NCBI GenBank assembly: GCA_017470935.1 | Contig: JAFUXG010000027.1 | Location: forward strand, 1 to 60,484 | Origin: Lachnospiraceae bacterium | GTDB lineage: Bacteria > Bacillota > Clostridia > Lachnospirales > Lachnospiraceae | DNA length: 60,484 bases | Direction of reading: 5' to 3' | Part shown: piece after piece, positions 1-7,848 of the stretch | Position numbering within the stretch: position 1 is the first letter of the stretch | Layout: the number at the start of each line of letters is the position of its first letter | Program-made: the position numbers and the translations under genes | Notes under the pieces: model-generated | Databases searched by the model: none | Seen by the model: only the letters and a program-made list of their open reading frames with translations | Told to the model about the DNA's origin: nothing

Positions 1-264
1 ATATTAAAAAGTTTTAATCCAAGATCTCATTCGCCATCGCTGGCCAAAATCAATCCCGTTTTACTGTTTGAACTATACGTTCAATCTTGAAAATATATTA
101 AAAGAATTTTCAGGGTTGTTTCGTTGTTTAATCATCATTCATTTTGTATGGTTCATTTGCTTATATCACCTTCGAAAAACCATTATGTAAAAATCTCTCG
201 AAACCTTATTTTATAAGCTGTTGCGGTTATTAAAAGCGCTGTCCCCAGCGCCGCAACGAAGTTT

Positions 265-293
265 ATATTATCACAGTGACTTTCCAAAGTCAA
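265..293 (-). promoter_or_regulatory. Strong sigma-A promoter firing left out of the window
   Basis: On the minus strand TTGACT and TAATAT are separated by 17 bases. Transcription would leave the window to the left, through a GC-rich hairpin (about 227-256) and about 220 bases with no convincing gene. A strong promoter with a long structured leader would fit a stable-RNA operon or a gene just beyond the edge, but its target is not visible. Confidence 0.6.
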
Positions 294-333
294 CACCTTT
301 TAACAAAATTTTTGAAGGTTTTTTCAAGTATTT

Positions 334-1038
334 TCAATGGAATAAAACCTTTGTCAAATCTCCCACAATATCTAGTAGTACGTTATTGTCATACAACAAT
401 TTTAATACCCATACATCATTAATCTGTTCTATTACACTGGCACTTATTGACAACGTACTTGTAATTGAAAGAACAAGGAAGAACACCCATATAGCAATCA
501 GGCTCTGAATAGCTCCAAGAAAAGCTCCTCCTATTCTGTTGATTGAATTTACAATTGGTATGGTAGTAAGTCCCTTTGCCAGTCTTCCAAGAAATAAGAA
601 TATTACCCGACACATCAAAATAAGTACAAGAAATACTGCTCCATTTAATATCACCATGGCAATGGATTTGGCAATGTAGTCATACACCCCTGTGGCTTTA
701 AGTATGTCATAGGTTTCAAGATTGTTATTATCTAATATGTTATCCTTCAGCGTATCAGGAAGAGGAAGATTATCAATAATCGCCACCTGTACACCCTTCG
801 ACGTCTCCTCCCCGATATCTGAAAATTCCAGCTTCTGTTCAATATACACAGCAAGCTTTTCATCCATATCAGTCTTCTCCTGCAGGAAGCTGCTCACATA
901 TGGAGCAAAATATACTGCCACAAGCAGACTTGCAATGGTGCCTGCCACAGAAATAAGCACCCGGAAAAAACCGCGTGCCCATCCCACAATAACGCATACC
1001 AGAAAAAATATTCCTATTACAATACCGACTGTATTCAT
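334..1038 (-). CDS. CvpA-like membrane protein
   Basis: A 234-residue protein made mostly of hydrophobic helices: an N-terminal pair (about residues 5-25 and 32-50), a hydrophilic stretch, then two or three more helices (about 125-150 and 170-195). The opening hydrophobic helix followed by GWARGFFR matches the CvpA/colicin V production family, whose members are multi-spanning inner-membrane proteins of poorly defined role. Its start overlaps the stop of the upstream DUF5711-like gene by four bases (ATGA), so the two are probably translated together. The family assignment rests on pattern recall; function is not known. Confidence 0.7.
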   Translation of the reverse strand: MNTVGIVIGIFFLVCVIVGWARGFFRVLISVAGTIASLLVAVYFAPYVSSFLQEKTDMDEKLAVYIEQKLEFSDIGEETSKGVQVAIIDNLPLPDTLKDNILDNNNLETYDILKATGVYDYIAKSIAMVILNGAVFLVLILMCRVIFLFLGRLAKGLTTIPIVNSINRIGGAFLGAIQSLIAIWVFFLVLSITSTLSISASVIEQINDVWVLKLLYDNNVLLDIVGDLTKVLFH

Positions 1039-2342
1039 TCTTCTTCCTTTTCTCCAACGTGCTTAAGCCTTATAACCTCTGATTCATTATCGTACAGAAC
1101 TATATATCGTCTGCTGTAGCCTGTAGGTATCATATCTATAACATTCTTAGTAAATGTGTACGAGAATTTCAATCCACCCTTCAAGGTGTATACCCTGCAC
1201 TCATTTCCTCCCACAAAGACGATCTCCTTCTCGGTCATTCTTACATTTTCGTAATTAAAATCTATATCTTGCTTCATAACCTTGCGCCCATTTGTATTGT
1301 AAATCTCAAGAATATATGGCGCAGCCTTGTCATCCTCGGAAACCTCATTATTGACCATCACCACACCTACGTACTGCTGGTTATATATAACGGATCTTAC
1401 CTCCTGGTCAAACTCTATCTTTGCCTTCTCACTTGGCTTCTCCTTCATGGAATAAATGATAAACTGATTATCACCAAAGGCGCAGATGGTATTATTATCA
1501 ATGAACTCTACCTTAGGAACGACCGTGTCCTCCAACTGATAGCCTCCCATTAAACGGTCTGCATTCTCATTGACACCTACAGGTCCAAAGTTGTAGGCTG
1601 CCAAGCCATTCTTTATATTGGCACCGTCAATGTAGAGGTAGCTTGAAAATAACTTCTCGCCATCATTAGACAGGTCCACATCCATAGGATATCCACTCTG
1701 GGTTATCGTGGTCTGAATCTCGGAGATCTGCTCTCCATTCTTATCGTAGAGATTAATATAATTAACCTTGTCCCCCTCAAGAATAACTGCAAACTCACCC
1801 TGTGATGCCACCGCTATGTCACTGATGGTATATGGCATAGCAGTATTGCTCACCTTGCCCTCTTTGTCAAACACGTAAACATCATTGCCATTAAGATCAG
1901 CAATTGCAGCATAATCTCCACATACATCTGCTGCCGGCATCTTCATGGCAAAGGTTTCATTCCAGACTGCCTCTCCCTTCTCATCAACATAGGTGGCACC
2001 GTCCTTACTATATTTCAAAAGGGAGTTGCGGTAAGCGATGTAGTCCAGCATAGAGCTGTTCTTCACATTAGTATCCTCAATCACATCATAACCATTGAAA
2101 TTGCTCTGAGTAAAATAATAGAGTATAAATGCTCCTCCGCCCACTACCAAAAGAAGAACAAGAAAGCGGATCAATATGGAAAAATCAACACTGTTCCTCA
2201 CATCATCAGATTCCTCGCCCTCATCCTCATAATAATCCTCATCTTCAATATCAGTCTCAGACTCCTCTACAGAAGCCTTATCCTTCAACATAAAGTATTT
2301 CCAAATATTATCTTTACTACGTTCTGTTTTATCCTTTTTCAT
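1035..2342 (-). CDS. DUF5711-like membrane-anchored beta-propeller protein
   Basis: A 435-residue protein with a short basic start, a very acidic stretch (about residues 24-48), one transmembrane helix (about 55-77) and a large extracytoplasmic domain. The domain has repeated beta-strand blades (such as YVFDKEGKV and YILEIYNTNG), as expected of a WD40/PQQ-like propeller. This matches the Lachnospiraceae family annotated DUF5711. It is translationally coupled to the CvpA-like gene, which suggests a joint envelope role. No catalytic residues are apparent. The start is supported by AAAGG ten bases upstream. The function is unknown. Confidence 0.7.
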   Translation of the reverse strand: MKKDKTERSKDNIWKYFMLKDKASVEESETDIEDEDYYEDEGEESDDVRNSVDFSILIRFLVLLLVVGGGAFILYYFTQSNFNGYDVIEDTNVKNSSMLDYIAYRNSLLKYSKDGATYVDEKGEAVWNETFAMKMPAADVCGDYAAIADLNGNDVYVFDKEGKVSNTAMPYTISDIAVASQGEFAVILEGDKVNYINLYDKNGEQISEIQTTITQSGYPMDVDLSNDGEKLFSSYLYIDGANIKNGLAAYNFGPVGVNENADRLMGGYQLEDTVVPKVEFIDNNTICAFGDNQFIIYSMKEKPSEKAKIEFDQEVRSVIYNQQYVGVVMVNNEVSEDDKAAPYILEIYNTNGRKVMKQDIDFNYENVRMTEKEIVFVGGNECRVYTLKGGLKFSYTFTKNVIDMIPTGYSRRYIVLYDNESEVIRLKHVGEKEEE

Positions 2343-2371
2343 GCCGTTAAACCTTTTTCGTGATTTTTGCC

Positions 2372-2467
2372 CATTATATCATGTCGCCTGTCGGCTCCAT
2401 GTGTTCATTCGCAAAAGTGCTTTTCTTTCGTGCAAGCACGAGAAAAACACCTTTGCTCATTATATCA
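2372..2467 (+). repeat. Interspersed palindromic element, type A copy 1
   Basis: The element runs from ATTATATCATGTCG to TTTGCTCATTATATCA and contains a long hairpin with GCAAA/TTTGC at the base and CGTGC-AA-GCACG at the tip. Related copies lie at 8841-8928 (inverted), 11393-11521, 22236-22315 and 46156-46235. It sits between the DUF5711-like gene and the LysM gene, directly joined to a type B element. Confidence 0.8.
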
Positions 2468-2619
2468 TAACCATAAAGCCATGCGATATATCAGGGTAAA
2501 AGCCGTGTCATGCTTGCATGTAAACGGATTTTACCCTGATATATCATAGGGCGCATGCCCTGACCGAGAAGCTTTGCTTCGAGGGCATGCATGGATAATT
2601 ACTTTGCTCATTATATCAC
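2458..2619 (+). repeat. Interspersed palindromic element, type B copy 1, carrying an insertion
   Basis: It is nearly identical to 6606-6713: AACCATAAAGCCATGC at the left, the hairpin GCATGCCCT/AGGGCATGC, and TTTGCTCATTATATCA at the right. Unlike the other copy it is interrupted by a palindrome at 2494-2537, flanked on both sides by GATATATCA. Confidence 0.85.
2494..2537. mobile_element. 44-bp palindromic insertion nested in a type B element
   Basis: Absent from the otherwise matching copy at 6606-6713. Its ends are GGGTAAAA and TTTTACCC, its centre is ATGC-TT-GCAT, and GATATATCA occurs at 2485-2493 and again at 2538-2546. This is the footprint expected of a miniature element that duplicated its 9-bp target. 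Because the target is itself palindromic, extension of a hairpin is an alternative origin. Confidence 0.7.
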
Positions 2620-2652
2620 ACTTCCATAAAAGGTACTAGCACTTATTTCTTA

Positions 2653-3756
2653 TCATTCTTTTATTGTGGGAATCACTATTCTATCCCCTTCATGTATCTG
2701 GTCAGAATCCTCCAGACCGTTAGCCTCCATAAGCTCGGCCACATACCCAACTGAATTATACATTTTAAAGCTGATGGAGGACAGCGTGTCCCCATTTTGA
2801 ACAGTATAATACTTAGGAAGATTCTCTGTGGCATTTTTCACCTTATTAATGGCTGCCTCAGTAGACTTCTCCTTCTTCTGATCTGTCTTTGTGACAGCAA
2901 TAACAGCAGTGGTTTCTGCCTCCGCATTCATCCCATCAATATTGTTTGCCACAATATATGTCTGCATTTTATCGAGCATTTGATAATTGGAAAACACAGC
3001 AACGCCAAGGCCCAGTACTGCAATTGCGAGCAGGGAACACACAGCATACAGTCTTCTGTTCATCCGCTCAATCCTGGAGGTCTTAGCCCGCTCCTCCATG
3101 ATCCGTCTGTAATTTTTCATCACAGCCTCATCCTCAAATTCCTCGTCCTCCTTCTCCTGCTCATCCTCGCCACGGGAAAGAATCATGAAATTCTGCATTG
3201 CCTCATTGCGGGCATAATAAATGTAATATCCACTCTGCCTGCACAGATAATTGCGGTCCATCATGTAGAATGCATCCTCATTTTCCAGAGAATCCATGAT
3301 GTATAACACCTTATCGTCTCCGGCAAAATTATCCACATGGAGCTTCAAGATCATGTCATTGACTTCTGTGGAAAAGCCCATTCGTGACAGAAACCATCCC
3401 ACAACAGACAGCTCAGGAAAATGAGTTTTTACCTCCTTATATATAAGTCCCCAGGTCTCATCATCAAATGTTGATTCCTCAAGGTCTAGCTCCAAATTCT
3501 GGGCCGCCAATGCTCCGCTGATGAATATCGCCTCTCCCCCATTTCCCTTTTTGCACTCTCCCACAAGAATAGCACCTCTTGCATAGGATGAGTTGGGATC
3601 TGCAAGTCCTGTCAGATAGGTCATTACATAATCCTCAATATATATTCTCCTGTCTCCTGTTGGATTCCCTATCTGCCGGATATTCTTCGGCAGCGCAATG
3701 CCGTCAAAGGCATCCTCCCCTGTATCCTTGTCTTTATCATACACAATTTCAATCAT
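2653..3756 (-). CDS. Membrane protein with inactive MPN/JAMM-like domain and C-terminal LysM
   Basis: The N-terminal half (about residues 20-170) resembles an MPN/JAMM fold: a GAILVGE strand, then VVGWFLSRMGF where active members have an H-x-H-P metal site. Here both histidines are gone, so isopeptidase activity is unlikely. A charged linker, one transmembrane helix (about 235-260), a low-complexity linker and a C-terminal LysM domain (about 315-367; YTVQNGDTLSSIS) follow. LysM binds peptidoglycan, so the MPN-like part should be cytoplasmic and the LysM outside. The ATG at 3756 is preferred to that at 3765 because GGAAAGGA then has workable spacing. The MPN call is inferred from motif pattern only. 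Confidence 0.6.
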   Translation of the reverse strand: MIEIVYDKDKDTGEDAFDGIALPKNIRQIGNPTGDRRIYIEDYVMTYLTGLADPNSSYARGAILVGECKKGNGGEAIFISGALAAQNLELDLEESTFDDETWGLIYKEVKTHFPELSVVGWFLSRMGFSTEVNDMILKLHVDNFAGDDKVLYIMDSLENEDAFYMMDRNYLCRQSGYYIYYARNEAMQNFMILSRGEDEQEKEDEEFEDEAVMKNYRRIMEERAKTSRIERMNRRLYAVCSLLAIAVLGLGVAVFSNYQMLDKMQTYIVANNIDGMNAEAETTAVIAVTKTDQKKEKSTEAAINKVKNATENLPKYYTVQNGDTLSSISFKMYNSVGYVAELMEANGLEDSDQIHEGDRIVIPTIKE

Positions 3757-3765
3757 GACCTTCAT

Positions 3766-4094
3766 TCCTTTCCAACTATAATAGATACACTTATACTAGT
3801 TAACCTTAATGATTGCCGAAGGCAAGCATTTAGTTTAACTGCATATACCGCGGAGAAAAATTATAATTTGCAGTTAATTTCGTTCGCGAGTATAATAATA
3901 GCCATTTGATAAATTAGCATTTTAAAAACGCTTATAATGTCTAACCTTGTACACCATAAAGCCAAAATGTCCGCAAAATATGGAACTTTCCGATATATGC
4001 CGCCACAAAGCGACACCAAAAATTTTAAGGTTTAAAACAGGCTCAAATTGGCTATCATCCTAATAAAATAATAGTAGAGAAACGGGGTGATAGC
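3766..4094. other. Intergenic region between divergent genes
   Basis: This stretch separates the divergent LysM and yyaC-like genes and holds no convincing gene. It contains a small hairpin (TTGCC-GAA-GGCAA near 3815) and an inverted pair TTAACTGCA/TGCAGTTAA around 3835-3880. It should hold promoters for both neighbours, but none is clear enough to place. Confidence 0.4.
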
Positions 4095-4667
4095 TTGGAG
4101 CCTATTTACTGTAATGCCTTCGAGCCCGAGGCAGATATGAAGTTGAATTCTGCAATAAGAAAAGCAATGAGACAATATGATACTGATATACAAAATGTGG
4201 TGATACTGTGCATTGGCTCTGACCGCGCAACAGGGGACTGCCTTGGTCCCCTTGTAGGAGATTACCTGAAAAATGCGCTTCCCAATATATCAGTTTACGG
4301 AACCTTGGAGTGTCCTGTCCACGCCATGAATCTTGAGGGGACTGTGGAGACAATATACGAGAAGTATAATACTCCATTTATTATTGCAATAGACGCTTCC
4401 CTTGGTATTCCTGAGCATATAGGATATGCAACCGTAAGCAGCAAGCCCCTATTTCCCGGAAAGGGTGTAAATAAAAAACTGCCTGCAATAGGTAATCTCT
4501 CTATCACAGGCATAGTAAATGTAGCCGGTTTCCCTAATTCAATTCTGCTTCAAAGCACAAGGCTTCACATTGTCATGACCCTTGCCAACTGTATCGGAAG
4601 CGCTCTGTATTATTATTATCAGGATAGCCTGGAGCAGGCCGCCATCACCTCCGAGGATGCATGGTGA
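4095..4667 (+). CDS. yyaC: YyaC-type sporulation protein (DUF1256 / Gpr-like fold)
   Basis: A 190-residue protein matching the YyaC family of putative spore proteases, related in fold to hydrogenase-maturation proteases and germination protease. Visible family motifs are CIGSDRATGDCLGPLVGD near residue 39 and AIDASLG near residue 100, both carrying acidic residues expected at the active or metal site. The start is TTG at 4095, after GGGGTGAT; an in-frame ATG at 4137 is an alternative but would remove conserved residues. It is monocistronic, facing away from the LysM gene. Presence of this gene argues for a spore-forming ancestry. Confidence 0.8.
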   Translation: MEPIYCNAFEPEADMKLNSAIRKAMRQYDTDIQNVVILCIGSDRATGDCLGPLVGDYLKNALPNISVYGTLECPVHAMNLEGTVETIYEKYNTPFIIAIDASLGIPEHIGYATVSSKPLFPGKGVNKKLPAIGNLSITGIVNVAGFPNSILLQSTRLHIVMTLANCIGSALYYYYQDSLEQAAITSEDAW

Positions 4668-4754
4668 AGCTCTCTAATGATTCCATACAGCTTCCACTCA
4701 TCCTATAAGCTGCATCATCATGTCCTATATCCTATGGCACTATCCAGCAACGCA

Positions 4755-5903
4755 TCAGCCAGCTCCCTTGTAGGCAGCAATGGCCTCGGATACAGTATCA
4801 GCAGTTCCATCCTCCATAAGGGAAATGAGATCCGCCACTCTTTCAGGGGTGCAGAATTCCTTGCCAAGAATGGCACCATAATTGTTGGCAACCGCCAGTA
4901 GCGAATTCTGGATGTCCTCATCAAGCACCGCCATATTCTCCTCTAATGTATCCAGTCTTTCCTTCATGCTTTCCAGATGACCAAGTCTTCTGTCATTCAC
5001 CTCATTGGTGAGCACCTGTTTTGTCTCACTCTCAAAAACCGTCATGGCATCCTGCTTTTCCGCGCTGATAGCTGCGAGCTCATTTTCCAGCTCAGCCAGC
5101 TTGTCATCATACTTATCAAGACCATACTGGCTGTCATCCTTGTCCTTATTGATCTTGTTGCGTATAGCCTTCATCTGTCTCTTATTGGCTGCTATCTCAT
5201 CCCTAATCTGGCGTCCGTCAAGCAGAGTATCATAATGCCTTATCTTGATCAGATTGATCATCAATACATATATAAATGTAATAACAAATAGAACCACAGA
5301 AACTATCAATGTACATCCAAGAGGAAGCTTGTCTGCGTTATTCTTAAAAACACTGCCAGCACATATGAGATAAACAATAAGAGGAATTCCTATATATGCA
5401 GCTAGGATAGTTAATATAAGTACAGGAATTTCCCAGGCTCTCTTGGTCATAAAGAGGGCATAGAAATACCCTGATCTGCAAAATGATGGTATGTGCTGAG
5501 CTTTAAAAAGTGTACGCATCTCCACCTGAAGCTGACGATTCTCTTCAGCCAGCTCAGAGGTCTCATAAGAAACCCTCTCGCCAATACGCTTAGACTTAGC
5601 CTTATCTCGCTTATTCCATACAGCGCGGCTCTTTGCCTTGTTGGCATCTATCTGGTCATCATACACCTTCTCAATCTCATTCTTCCGTCTCTTAATTGTC
5701 TGTGCAATCTCGTCCTGAATAGATTTCTCCTCAGAAGCAATACTCTTCTTGAGATTCTTCTCCTGTATCTTATATTCATTCATCTCCTTCTTGAGCTGTT
5801 CTACTGCCTCAAGATCGGTCTGTACCTGATACAGGTAATCTACATTCTCGTCAAATACACTTTCCTGCATTTTTCCTTCGCCTGTCCTTTCTTTACCATC
5901 CAT
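4755..5903 (-). CDS. Uncharacterised coiled-coil protein with two membrane helices
   Basis: A 382-residue protein of unrecognised family. Residues about 20-130 are charged and heptad-like, two hydrophobic helices follow (about 158-182 and 195-222), then a second coiled coil (about 230-335) and a C-terminal tail with a helical hairpin (LADLISLMEDGTADTVSEAI). The layout suggests a membrane-anchored scaffold with both coiled coils on the same side. The ATG at 5870 is an alternative start. It has no operon partner: it converges on yyaC and is divergent from the CBS gene. No catalytic motif is visible. Confidence 0.6.
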   Translation of the reverse strand: MDGKERTGEGKMQESVFDENVDYLYQVQTDLEAVEQLKKEMNEYKIQEKNLKKSIASEEKSIQDEIAQTIKRRKNEIEKVYDDQIDANKAKSRAVWNKRDKAKSKRIGERVSYETSELAEENRQLQVEMRTLFKAQHIPSFCRSGYFYALFMTKRAWEIPVLILTILAAYIGIPLIVYLICAGSVFKNNADKLPLGCTLIVSVVLFVITFIYVLMINLIKIRHYDTLLDGRQIRDEIAANKRQMKAIRNKINKDKDDSQYGLDKYDDKLAELENELAAISAEKQDAMTVFESETKQVLTNEVNDRRLGHLESMKERLDTLEENMAVLDEDIQNSLLAVANNYGAILGKEFCTPERVADLISLMEDGTADTVSEAIAAYKGAG

Positions 5904-6043
5904 ATTATAATATCAAACATATTTTTCAAATACAACCTTTTTAATCAATTTGAAGCCATTTATTCACAAGCTTCCCTTCGGCTACACCTAAAAAAATATA
6001 GTAAATATTCATAATTTATTCATATCTTTTTGTAACATTTCCA

Positions 6044-6072
6044 TTGTTTTTAAGACAAAATTATTATATACT
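6044..6072 (+). promoter_or_regulatory. Promoter of the CBS-domain gene
   Basis: TTGTTT and TATACT are separated by 17 bases, placing transcription start near 6079 and giving a leader of about 45 bases before the proposed ATT start. Confidence 0.55.
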
Positions 6073-6112
6073 ATATGTAATTATATAGGAATATCAATAT
6101 ATAATCTTGTGG

Positions 6113-6120
6113 GGAGGTGA
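6113..6120 (+). promoter_or_regulatory. Ribosome binding site GGAGGTGA that decides an unusual start
   Basis: The in-frame GTG at 6117 lies inside this Shine-Dalgarno sequence and cannot be used with it. An in-frame TAA at 6102 excludes anything further upstream. The codon at the normal distance is ATT at 6126. Confidence 0.6.
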
Positions 6121-6125
6121 ATGCG

Positions 6126-6527
6126 ATTAACATATTATTTTTCTTAACTCCTAAGGCCGAGGTTGCTTATCTGGAACGCAGCGATTCCCTGAACCAGGCA
6201 CTTAAGAAGATGGAGCATCACAAATATTCCTCCATTCCCGTTTTAAATGATGAAGGGGAGTATACTGGTACAGTAACAGAAGGGGACATGCTGTGGTACC
6301 TTTTACATAGTGACATGGCTCTTTCAGATAATCAGCTTGATGAGCTGCCCTTAGAAGCAGTCCCAAGAAGAAATGATTACGAGCCGGTTAATGCAAGCTC
6401 TAACATGGAGGATCTGCTTAATAAGATCATGAAGCAGAACTTTGTACCCGTAGTGGATGACTGCGATTGTTTTATTGGAATTGTGAAACGCAAAGACGTG
6501 ATTCAGTATTACTATGATCGGACATGA
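6126..6527 (+). CDS. Tandem CBS-domain protein, probable ATT start
   Basis: A protein of about 133 residues made of two CBS repeats: the first includes KYSSIPVLNDEGEYTGTVTEGD, with VTEGD typical of the ligand pocket, and the second ends in NFVPVVDDCDCFIGIVKRKD. CBS pairs bind adenosyl nucleotides and act as sensors; no effector domain is fused, so the partner is unknown. From memory, Lachnospiraceae relatives begin M-N-hydrophobic-LFFLTPK, which fits initiation at ATT 6126, five bases after GGAGGTGA. It has its own promoter and a terminator at 6575-6605. Confidence 0.75.
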   Translation: MNILFFLTPKAEVAYLERSDSLNQALKKMEHHKYSSIPVLNDEGEYTGTVTEGDMLWYLLHSDMALSDNQLDELPLEAVPRRNDYEPVNASSNMEDLLNKIMKQNFVPVVDDCDCFIGIVKRKDVIQYYYDRT

Positions 6528-6574
6528 ATATTAGGAAGGGCAGGACAATAGAGTAATATAGCCCTTTTCATAAC

Positions 6575-6605
6575 AAAAGAAGCTGTCAAGATGACAGCTT
6601 CTTTT
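6575..6605. terminator. Bidirectional terminator between convergent genes
   Basis: A 13-bp perfect stem, AAAAGAAGCTGTC/GACAGCTTCTTTT, with A and T tracts at both ends. It ends the CBS transcript and could also stop antisense transcription from the HD-GYP side. Confidence 0.85.
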
Positions 6606-6713
6606 GCTATATCATGACCATAAAGCCATGCGATATATCATAGGGCGCATGCCCTGACCGAGAAGCTTTGCTTCGAGGGTATGCATGGATAATTACTTTG
6701 CTCTTTATAATCA
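6606..6713 (+). repeat. Interspersed palindromic element, type B copy 2
   Basis: The uninterrupted counterpart of 2458-2619. The right end, read on the minus strand, starts TGATTATAAAGAGCAAAG, and that first TGA is the stop codon of the HD-GYP gene. Confidence 0.85.
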
Positions 6714-7793
6714 CATATACTCCTTAAGTCTCTCAGGATCAACCTTAATTCTGTTATCCATAGTCTTCATAATATTGGCAATCTGTACCTCTTCATATAC
6801 CTTATCACTGTTAAGGTTGAGTAGCTCATTTCTGGAAAAGCTGAGTACAATAGGTCGCAAAATATCCCTGTCATTCTCAGTAATAACAAGCCCCTTATCA
6901 TGATTGGTGAGCTCAACGCACACTCCGGGATAAAGAATGTCTATGCTGTTAAGAAGATGTGCAACCATGCCGGGATCATATATATCCGGATTACTCTCAA
7001 GCATCCTTACAGCATCAATCTCTGTATGGGGCTCCACATCAATCTGCATTGAGGTGTACTCATCATAAGCATTGGCAACAAGCAGTGCCTGCACAGACGG
7101 CAGCAGCTTCTTTGGTGCATTCTCAGGAATATACTGCACCTGACACATCTGCATCAATATTCCCTTAACACCCACTGGAAGATTAAATGAATTAGAAATC
7201 TTATCAATACCTGTTATGACTGCCCTTGCAACCTCACTCATCTCATCATCTTCAAGTCCTTCTGTCTTTCCCCTAAGCTCCGGGCGTACAGAAAGCTTTC
7301 CAAGATCATGCAAAAGTGCAGCAACCGCAATCTCTGTCTGTCCCATAATATCAAACTTGGCACGATGGGCAATAAGAGCTGCAAGGATGGCAACATTCAA
7401 GGAATGCTTATATACATAATCCTCAGGGCTTCTAAGATTCTGGTTGAAATGTATCTTATGGTTAACCTTGCCATATCTTCTTATAACCTCATCAGCCTGG
7501 CGCATAAGCTGCTTAGGCTCACGTTCATTCATAATGGCATCTAAGGATTCCTTAATGCTGAACACAGCCATAGTCTGGAAGCGTTCAAACTCCATCTCCT
7601 CCTCACTCATTGGCGGAAGCGGCTCAGCCGGCTCTAATATATATAAGCCTATAAGTCCAAAATTGTTGACACTGTCAATACCCTGCTTTGTCAACCGGTC
7701 ATCACGCCCGTAAAGAAGAACTCCCCTCTTATTGTAGATTGGCTTTGCTAGTCGCATACCAACCTTAAGATCCTCAGTCTTTACATAAATCAT
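6711..7793 (-). CDS. HD-GYP-related protein with degenerate active site
   Basis: About 360 residues. An N-terminal domain (about 1-110) resembles the region that precedes HD-GYP phosphodiesterases (DLKVGMRLAKPI), followed by an HD domain with YKHS and the pair LLHDLGK. The downstream histidines and the HHE...GYP signature are not present: the equivalent stretch reads ILMQMCQVQYIPE, although the closing ANAYDEYTS segment is kept. Active family members hydrolyse cyclic di-GMP; loss of metal ligands suggests a receptor or structural role here. The ATG at 7793 follows GAGGTGG at good spacing. Its stop codon is part of a repeat element. Confidence 0.75.
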   Translation of the reverse strand: MIYVKTEDLKVGMRLAKPIYNKRGVLLYGRDDRLTKQGIDSVNNFGLIGLYILEPAEPLPPMSEEEMEFERFQTMAVFSIKESLDAIMNEREPKQLMRQADEVIRRYGKVNHKIHFNQNLRSPEDYVYKHSLNVAILAALIAHRAKFDIMGQTEIAVAALLHDLGKLSVRPELRGKTEGLEDDEMSEVARAVITGIDKISNSFNLPVGVKGILMQMCQVQYIPENAPKKLLPSVQALLVANAYDEYTSMQIDVEPHTEIDAVRMLESNPDIYDPGMVAHLLNSIDILYPGVCVELTNHDKGLVITENDRDILRPIVLSFSRNELLNLNSDKVYEEVQIANIMKTMDNRIKVDPERLKEYM

Positions 7794-7848
7794 ATCTGCC
7801 ACCTCGCTGTTCTAATACCTTCTCAACACATATATGCTTATTGTACCA

